Shown: piece by piece, positions 5,162-9,370 of the stretch | Layout of the letters: every line of letters begins with the position of its first letter | How positions within the stretch are numbered: the first letter of the stretch is position 1 | Assembly: GCA_964588705.1 (NCBI GenBank) | Contig: CAZPQV010000074.1 | Coordinates: forward strand, 1-9,370 | DNA length: 9,370 bases | Reading direction: 5' to 3' | DNA from: CAZPQV01 sp964588705 | GTDB lineage: Bacteria > Bacteroidota > Bacteroidia > Flavobacteriales > Weeksellaceae | The notes under the pieces: generated by a model | Databases searched by the model: none | Told to the model about the DNA's origin: nothing | Seen by the model: only the letters and a program-made list of their open reading frames with translations | Translations under genes and position numbers: made by a program

Positions 5162-6922
5162 ATGAAAACACGTTACTATTTTTCTCTCATCGGAATATTT
5201 ATCTTCACCTTCTTTTTTTCTCAACAGAAAACCTATTGCAATCCGGTAAACATCGATTATGGCTACACACCGTTTGAAGTGTTTTCAAAACAGGGAAAAC
5301 ACCGCGCAACCGCCGATCCTGTAATTGTGAATTTCAAAAACCGGTTGTATCTTTTTTCTACAAATCAGGAAGGGTATTGGCACAGCGAAGACATGCTGAG
5401 CTGGAAATTTGTTTCCCGTAAATTCCTTCGGGACAATAAGTATATTCACGACCTCAATGCGCCGGCAGCTTGGGTGATGAAGGATACGCTTTACGTTTAC
5501 GGTTCAACATGGGAATCCGATTTTCCAATCTGGAAAAGCACCAATCCAACCGTCGACGATTGGCAGATTGCCGTAGATACCCTGAAAGTAGGAGCGTGGG
5601 ATCCTGCATTTCATTATGATGAAGACACCAACCGACTTTTTCTGTATTGGGGTTCCAGCAACGAATGGCCGCTTTTGGGAACCGAAATTAATACCAAGAC
5701 CATGCAGAGCGAAGGTTATGTAAAACCAATTGTAAAACTTCAGCCCGAAGATCACGGTTGGGAGCGTTTCGGAGAATATAATGACAATACTTTCCTGAAA
5801 CCGTTTATAGAAGGGGCTTGGGTTACCAAACACAAAGGAAAATATTACATGCAATATGGTGCACCCGCCACAGAATTCAGCGGATATGCCGACGGCGTTT
5901 ACGTTTCCAAAAATCCATTGGAAGGCTATGAATATCAGAAGCATAATCCGTTTTCTTACAAACCTGGTGGTTTTGCTAGAGGTGCCGGACATGGTGCGAC
6001 ATTTCAGGATAATTTCAGCAATTACTGGCATGTTTCCACCATATTTATTTCAACCAAAAACAACTTTGAGCGCCGCATCGGAATTTGGCCTGCAGGTTTC
6101 GATAAGGATGATGTAATGTATAGCATCACTGCATACGGCGATTATCCCACTTATTTACCTGAATTTGCCAAGGGAAAAGATTTTACCAAAGGGCTTTTCA
6201 CCGGATGGATGCTGCTTAATTATAACAAACCGGTGCAGGTTTCATCAACTTTGGGAGGTTACCATTCAAACTATGCCGTGGATGAAGACATCAAAACCTA
6301 TTGGAGCGCAAAAACCGGAAATGCGGGCGAGTGGTTTCAAACAGATTTGGGTGAAATTTCAACAGTCAATGCCATACAGATTAATTATGCGGATCAGGAT
6401 GCCGAGTTCAGAGGAAAAACGTTGGGGAAAATGCATCAGTATAAAATTTACGGATCAAACGATGGAAAAAACTGGAAGGTGATTGTTGACAAAAGTAAGA
6501 ACACTACTGATGTTCCGCACGATTATACTGAACTTCAAACCCCTGTGAAAACCCGTTTTCTGAAAATGGAAAATCTAAAAATGCCTACCGGAAAATTTGC
6601 ATTAAGTGGTTTCCGCGTTTTTGGAAAAGGTTCTGGGAAAGTTCCGGGTAAAGTGGAGAACTTCGTTCCGCTTCGTGCTGATCCTAAAAAATATGGGGAG
6701 CGAAGAAGTATTTGGATGAAATGGCAGCAAAATCCTGAAGCAGACGGTTACGTTATTTACTTCGGAAAAGATCCTGATAAACTCTACGGAAGCATCATGG
6801 TTTACGGTAAAAATGAATATTTCTTTACCGGAGCAGACCGAACCGATGCTTATTATTTCCAGATTGAAGCTTTCAACAATAACGGTGTTTCGGAGAGGTC
6901 TCAGATTTATAAATCAGAATAA
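5162..6922 (+). CDS. Secreted GH43-type glycoside hydrolase with discoidin and fibronectin-III-like domains
   Basis: From the ATG at 5162 this is a 586-residue protein. Residues 1-20 are a signal peptide (MKTRYYFSLIGIFIF start, likely cleavage in FFS-QQK). Residues about 45-335 fit the five-bladed propeller of family 43 enzymes. All three expected acidic residues are visible: Asp52 in ATADPV (base), Asp147 in GAWDPAF (pKa modulator) and Glu217 in FIEGAW (acid). His277 in GAGHG fits the conserved central histidine. GYWHSEDMLSW is a typical family element. Residues about 353-497 match an F5/8 type C (discoidin, CBM32-like) domain (NYAVDEDIKTYWSA, WFQTDLG), and about 503-585 look fibronectin-III-like. 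It should cleave a plant or microbial polysaccharide side chain outside the inner membrane; the sugar cannot be named. No SusC/SusD genes are adjacent. An upstream in-frame ATG at 5102 is disfavoured because it would bury the signal peptide and overlap the promoter box. Confidence 0.9.
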   Translation: MKTRYYFSLIGIFIFTFFFSQQKTYCNPVNIDYGYTPFEVFSKQGKHRATADPVIVNFKNRLYLFSTNQEGYWHSEDMLSWKFVSRKFLRDNKYIHDLNAPAAWVMKDTLYVYGSTWESDFPIWKSTNPTVDDWQIAVDTLKVGAWDPAFHYDEDTNRLFLYWGSSNEWPLLGTEINTKTMQSEGYVKPIVKLQPEDHGWERFGEYNDNTFLKPFIEGAWVTKHKGKYYMQYGAPATEFSGYADGVYVSKNPLEGYEYQKHNPFSYKPGGFARGAGHGATFQDNFSNYWHVSTIFISTKNNFERRIGIWPAGFDKDDVMYSITAYGDYPTYLPEFAKGKDFTKGLFTGWMLLNYNKPVQVSSTLGGYHSNYAVDEDIKTYWSAKTGNAGEWFQTDLGEISTVNAIQINYADQDAEFRGKTLGKMHQYKIYGSNDGKNWKVIVDKSKNTTDVPHDYTELQTPVKTRFLKMENLKMPTGKFALSGFRVFGKGSGKVPGKVENFVPLRADPKKYGERRSIWMKWQQNPEADGYVIYFGKDPDKLYGSIMVYGKNEYFFTGADRTDAYYFQIEAFNNNGVSERSQIYKSE

Positions 6923-6957
6923 CGGATATTTCTGTTTAGTTTTTCTATTTTTGTTAT

Positions 6958-7506
6958 ATGAAGAAGATTTTTTTATCAATTCTTTTACTGAGTTCAGTTT
7001 TAGCATTCGCACAGAACATCAAACTGGAAGATGCTAAAAAACAGTCCCCTTTAATTTTAGTGGATGGATTTGTTTACAGCTCCGATTTCAATAAAATAGC
7101 TCCGAACACCATCGAATCTATGAACGTTTATAAAGACGCAAAAAATCTAGATGAAAATCTGTCGGCTTTCAAAAACCTTGCAGATTTAGGCATCATCGCT
7201 ATTCGATTGAAAAAACCACTTGAATATCCAACACATTTTCCGGTTTCAAAACTTAATGAAATTAATGGTCTATCTAAAGACAATCCTGTCTATCTGGATG
7301 GAATTTTATTAACAGACAATTCCGCAGAAATCTATGAAAACTCTGTAATAGAAATGAAAACCGTGGAAACCGATTCCGGAAAAGTTCTCAATATAAAAAC
7401 GCTTACCAAAGAGCAGGAGCAAATGTTTTTACAAAAACCAAAAGAATCTACCGTGTTCGAAGTCCGCCAAAAAGAAAGACCGGAATACATTAAAGGAATC
7501 CAATGA
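6958..7506 (+). CDS. Small secreted protein with TonB-receptor-plug-like modules, function unknown
   Basis: The 182-residue product has a signal peptide (residues 1-18, AFA-QN cleavage), so it is exported. Residues 31-86 read PLILVDGFVYSSDF, then an APNTIESMNVYKDA core and a final GIIAIRLKK. This is the pattern of the plug domain of TonB-dependent receptors (hydrophobic-DG, Ile-Glu-Ser-hydrophobic-Val-hydrophobic-Lys, then Gly-hydrophobic-Ile-x-Ile). A second, more degenerate copy may lie at 109-148 (PVYLDGILL to LNIKT). There is no barrel, so it is not a receptor; such stand-alone modules are common in flavobacterial envelope proteins but have no assigned role. The gene begins 35 nt after the GH43 gene and its stop overlaps the pheA start by 4 nt (ATGA), indicating co-translation with pheA. 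I do not recognise a named family. Confidence 0.85.
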   Translation: MKKIFLSILLLSSVLAFAQNIKLEDAKKQSPLILVDGFVYSSDFNKIAPNTIESMNVYKDAKNLDENLSAFKNLADLGIIAIRLKKPLEYPTHFPVSKLNEINGLSKDNPVYLDGILLTDNSAEIYENSVIEMKTVETDSGKVLNIKTLTKEQEQMFLQKPKESTVFEVRQKERPEYIKGIQ

Positions 7507-8342
7507 AGATAGCGTATTTAGGTCCGGAAGCATCCTTTACATCTCTGGCTGCCGGACAGATTTTTCCGAACGAAGAACTTATTCCACAATCCAATATCCG
7601 CGACTGCTTTCTTGCTGTAAGCAGGGGAGAAGTTGATAAAGCAGTGGTTCCGCTGGAGAACTCCATTGAAGGAACGGTTTCAATGACGTTGGATTATCTT
7701 TACGATTTTGATGAAATTTTCATCGAGGCAGAAGCCATTATGCCGATTGCTCATCAACTGATGATTCATCGTGATAATAGCGGTTTCAAAGAAATTTTAT
7801 CGCATCCTCAGGCGTTGGCGCAGTGCAATCACTTTCTGGACGATCATTATAAAGATATTCCGAGAATGCACTATCATTCTACAGCAGCTTCAGCAAAATA
7901 TGTGTCGGAACATCCGGAAGAGAAAGTGGCTGCCATTGCCAATCATTATGCCGCTAAACTTTACAATCTGAAAATTGTAAACGAAAATATCCACGATTTT
8001 GAACAGAATCACACTAAGTTCATCATCATCAGTAAAAACCAAAATCAACTGAAACTGAACTTGGAAAAAGTCTCCGAAAAAACATCTCTGATTATCACTT
8101 TGCCCGATGATCATGCCGGAGGTTTACATCAGGTGCTTTCTGTTTTTGCGTGGCGAAAAATGAATTTATCTAAAATCGAAAGCCGGACTTTGAAAACTGC
8201 TCTGGGAAATTATTTTTTCTTCATCAATGTTGCCAGCGAATGGGATCCGATACATTCGGTAAACGCCATGGAAGAACTGAAAAGTATTGGTGCAAATGTC
8301 TATTTGCTCGGCCACTACGATGAATATCTTTTGAGTGAGTAA
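7503..8342 (+). CDS. pheA: Prephenate dehydratase, monofunctional, with ACT domain
   Basis: The 279-residue cytoplasmic enzyme converts prephenate to phenylpyruvate, the committed step toward phenylalanine. The catalytic domain (about 1-180) shows the family motifs GPEASFT (7-13), VVPLENSIEGTV, and NHTKF with the catalytic Thr at residue 171. The ACT regulatory domain (about 190-275) has GGLHQVLSVFAWRKMNLSKIES (from Gly206), which is the phenylalanine-binding GALxxxL and ESRP region of the family; here ESRP reads ESRT (226-229). There is no chorismate mutase domain, unlike enterobacterial PheA. Length is normal. The start codon overlaps the stop of the preceding small secreted gene (ATGA, 7503-7506), so translation is probably coupled. 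Feedback control by phenylalanine is expected from the ACT domain. No trp- or phe-type leader peptide is visible upstream. Confidence 0.97.
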   Translation: MKIAYLGPEASFTSLAAGQIFPNEELIPQSNIRDCFLAVSRGEVDKAVVPLENSIEGTVSMTLDYLYDFDEIFIEAEAIMPIAHQLMIHRDNSGFKEILSHPQALAQCNHFLDDHYKDIPRMHYHSTAASAKYVSEHPEEKVAAIANHYAAKLYNLKIVNENIHDFEQNHTKFIIISKNQNQLKLNLEKVSEKTSLIITLPDDHAGGLHQVLSVFAWRKMNLSKIESRTLKTALGNYFFFINVASEWDPIHSVNAMEELKSIGANVYLLGHYDEYLLSE

Positions 8343-8348
8343 TTAGTC

Positions 8349-8465
8349 TGCCACGAATTCACGAATGAAATTTCTTGAAAGAATCATTTTTTTTAAAACT
8401 GAAATTTTATAAAAAAATCACAATAAAAACATTCTGATTTAAAAAATATCTGTGCATTCGTGGCA
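8349..8465. repeat. 117-bp element with inverted terminal repeats between pheA and rarA
   Basis: The ends are TGCCACGAATTCAC (8349-8362) and GTGCATTCGTGGCA (8452-8465), complementary at 13 of 14 positions. The left end also contains a direct repeat CACGAAT (8352-8358 and 8360-8366). The interior is A/T-rich with a T-run at 8387-8394 that could help end the pheA transcript. The element fills the convergent gap between pheA (6 nt away) and rarA (2 nt away). It has no reading frame. I recall closely similar CCACGAATTCACGAAT-type palindromes in flavobacterial intergenic regions, which suggests a dispersed MITE- or REP-like family, but copy number cannot be judged from one window. Confidence 0.7.
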
Positions 8466-8467
8466 TA

Positions 8468-9370
8468 TCAATATTTCCCCTTCCATTTTTTCTCCAACTC
8501 CTCCCGAATTTTCTTTTCCGTAGCGTTATTTCCAGGTTCATAAAATTTAGTTCCCGAAATTTCATCGGGTAGAAACTCCGATTCCACAAAATTACCTTCA
8601 TGAGAATGGGCGTATTGATAATCTTTGCCGTAATCCATGTCCTTCATCAGTTTGGTTGGAGCATTGCGTAAATGGAGTGGAACTTGAAGATTTCCTGTTT
8701 TCTTCACAAAAGCCATCGCCTCATTGATCGCCATATATGTGGAATTGGATTTTGGAGAAACCGCTAAATAAACCGCTGTTTCACTCAGAATGATTCTCGC
8801 TTCCGGATTTCCGATGACATTAATTGCCTGGAAACAGTTATTGGCAATCACCAACGCATTCGGATTCGCCAAACCAATATCTTCAGCAGCCAAAATCAGC
8901 ATTCTTCTCGCAATAAACTTGATGTCTTCGCCGCCGTCAAGCATTCTCGCCAGCCAATAAACAGCCGCATTTGGATCGGAACCGCGCAGCGATTTGATGA
9001 ATGCTGAAATGATGTCATAATGCTGTTCACCATTTTTATCGTAAAGCGCCATGGTTTCCTGCAGCACCGACATCACATCCTCATTAGAAATTTCTTTCTT
9101 TTTCGAATTTTTAAATTGGTTGAGAACGAGCTCCAAAGAATTAATCAGTTTTCTGGCGTCACCTCCGGAATATTGTATAAAGGCCTGTTTGTCTTTTAAC
9201 TTGAACTCTGTTTTTTCGTTTTCATTGAATTTTGCCAATGCAATTTCAGCCAGTTCTTCCAGTTTTTCAAAACTTAATGATTTCAAAACATAAACCTGCG
9301 ACCTCGATAGCAATGCAGAAACCACTTCAAAACTCGGATTTTCGGTGGTGGCACCAATCAAAACAATCCA
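8468..9370 (-). CDS. rarA: Replication-associated recombination protein A (RarA/MgsA AAA+ ATPase), C-terminal part, cut by the window edge
   Basis: About 300 codons are visible; the family is usually 420-450 residues, so the first third (Walker A and B) lies beyond the right edge. The visible part begins in the sensor-1 strand (VLIGATTENPSFEV), followed by the arginine-finger region SALLSRSQVYVL, and the sensor-2 motif GGDARKLIN. The C-terminal half carries the family blocks SLRGSDPNAAVYWLARML, GGEDIKFIARRM, AAEDIGLANP and HLRNAPTKLMKDMDYGKDYQYAHSHEGNFV. RarA is a tetrameric, DNA-dependent AAA+ ATPase related to clamp-loader subunits and human WRNIP1; it works at stalled replication forks. 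The frame is open to the edge with TGG-ATT-GTT before the first internal TTG, so the coding region continues. It converges with pheA. No damage or unusual residue was seen. Confidence 0.97.
   Translation of the reverse strand, partial: WIVLIGATTENPSFEVVSALLSRSQVYVLKSLSFEKLEELAEIALAKFNENEKTEFKLKDKQAFIQYSGGDARKLINSLELVLNQFKNSKKKEISNEDVMSVLQETMALYDKNGEQHYDIISAFIKSLRGSDPNAAVYWLARMLDGGEDIKFIARRMLILAAEDIGLANPNALVIANNCFQAINVIGNPEARIILSETAVYLAVSPKSNSTYMAINEAMAFVKKTGNLQVPLHLRNAPTKLMKDMDYGKDYQYAHSHEGNFVESEFLPDEISGTKFYEPGNNATEKKIREELEKKWKGKY

Noticed and set aside
6915..6940. Possible terminator between the GH43 and plug-like genes (CAGAA/TTCTG stem)
   Set aside because: The stem is only 5 bp with a 10-nt loop, overlaps the stop codon and lacks an uninterrupted T-run, so read-through remains plausible.

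Overview
The window looks like a chromosomal segment of a Bacteroidota member of class Flavobacteriia, most likely Weeksellaceae (Chryseobacterium/Kaistella-like). The signs are AT-rich DNA with A-rich rather than strong Shine-Dalgarno start regions, two GLPGLI-family proteins, perfect TAnnTTTG (-7 type) promoter boxes, and intergenic repeats of a kind I recall from flavobacteria. No phage, insertion sequence, CRISPR array, tRNA or rRNA was seen.

Left third (1-3470). A BlaR1-type (M56) membrane metallopeptidase enters from the left edge with its zinc motif intact. One extra base near 444 shifts its frame exactly at the last transmembrane helix. The downstream frame carries that helix, a long Ala/Glu/Lys/Arg-rich coiled coil and a TonB-receptor-plug-like tail. 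A strong terminator (1694-1738) ends the gene. Two tandem secreted GLPGLI proteins (1759-2577, 2587-3438) follow, closed by a second strong terminator.

Middle (3471-5161). A small isochorismatase-like cysteine hydrolase (+) converges on a small transaldolase of the TalC/FSA type (-). The gap between them holds two different heptanucleotide tandem arrays flanking the transaldolase terminator. Upstream of the transaldolase lie its TATCTTTG promoter and a structured element on the minus strand that resembles the flavobacterial Flavo-1 RNA motif. This gene-free stretch (4844-5161) also carries the TAAATTTG promoter of the next gene, and that promoter decides the start of that gene.

Right (5162-9370). 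A secreted GH43-type glycoside hydrolase with discoidin and fibronectin-III-like domains is followed by a small secreted protein with plug-like modules. The small gene overlaps the prephenate dehydratase gene pheA by 4 bp. pheA converges on rarA (-, cut by the right edge) across a 117-bp element with near-perfect inverted terminal repeats.

The envelope genes (M56, GLPGLI pair, GH43, plug-like protein) are mixed with housekeeping genes (transaldolase, pheA, rarA). No single new multi-gene system is evident. The most unusual signals are non-coding: the heptad arrays, the Flavo-1-like element and the inverted-repeat element. The recurrence of one plug-like module in two unrelated secreted contexts is the main protein-level oddity.
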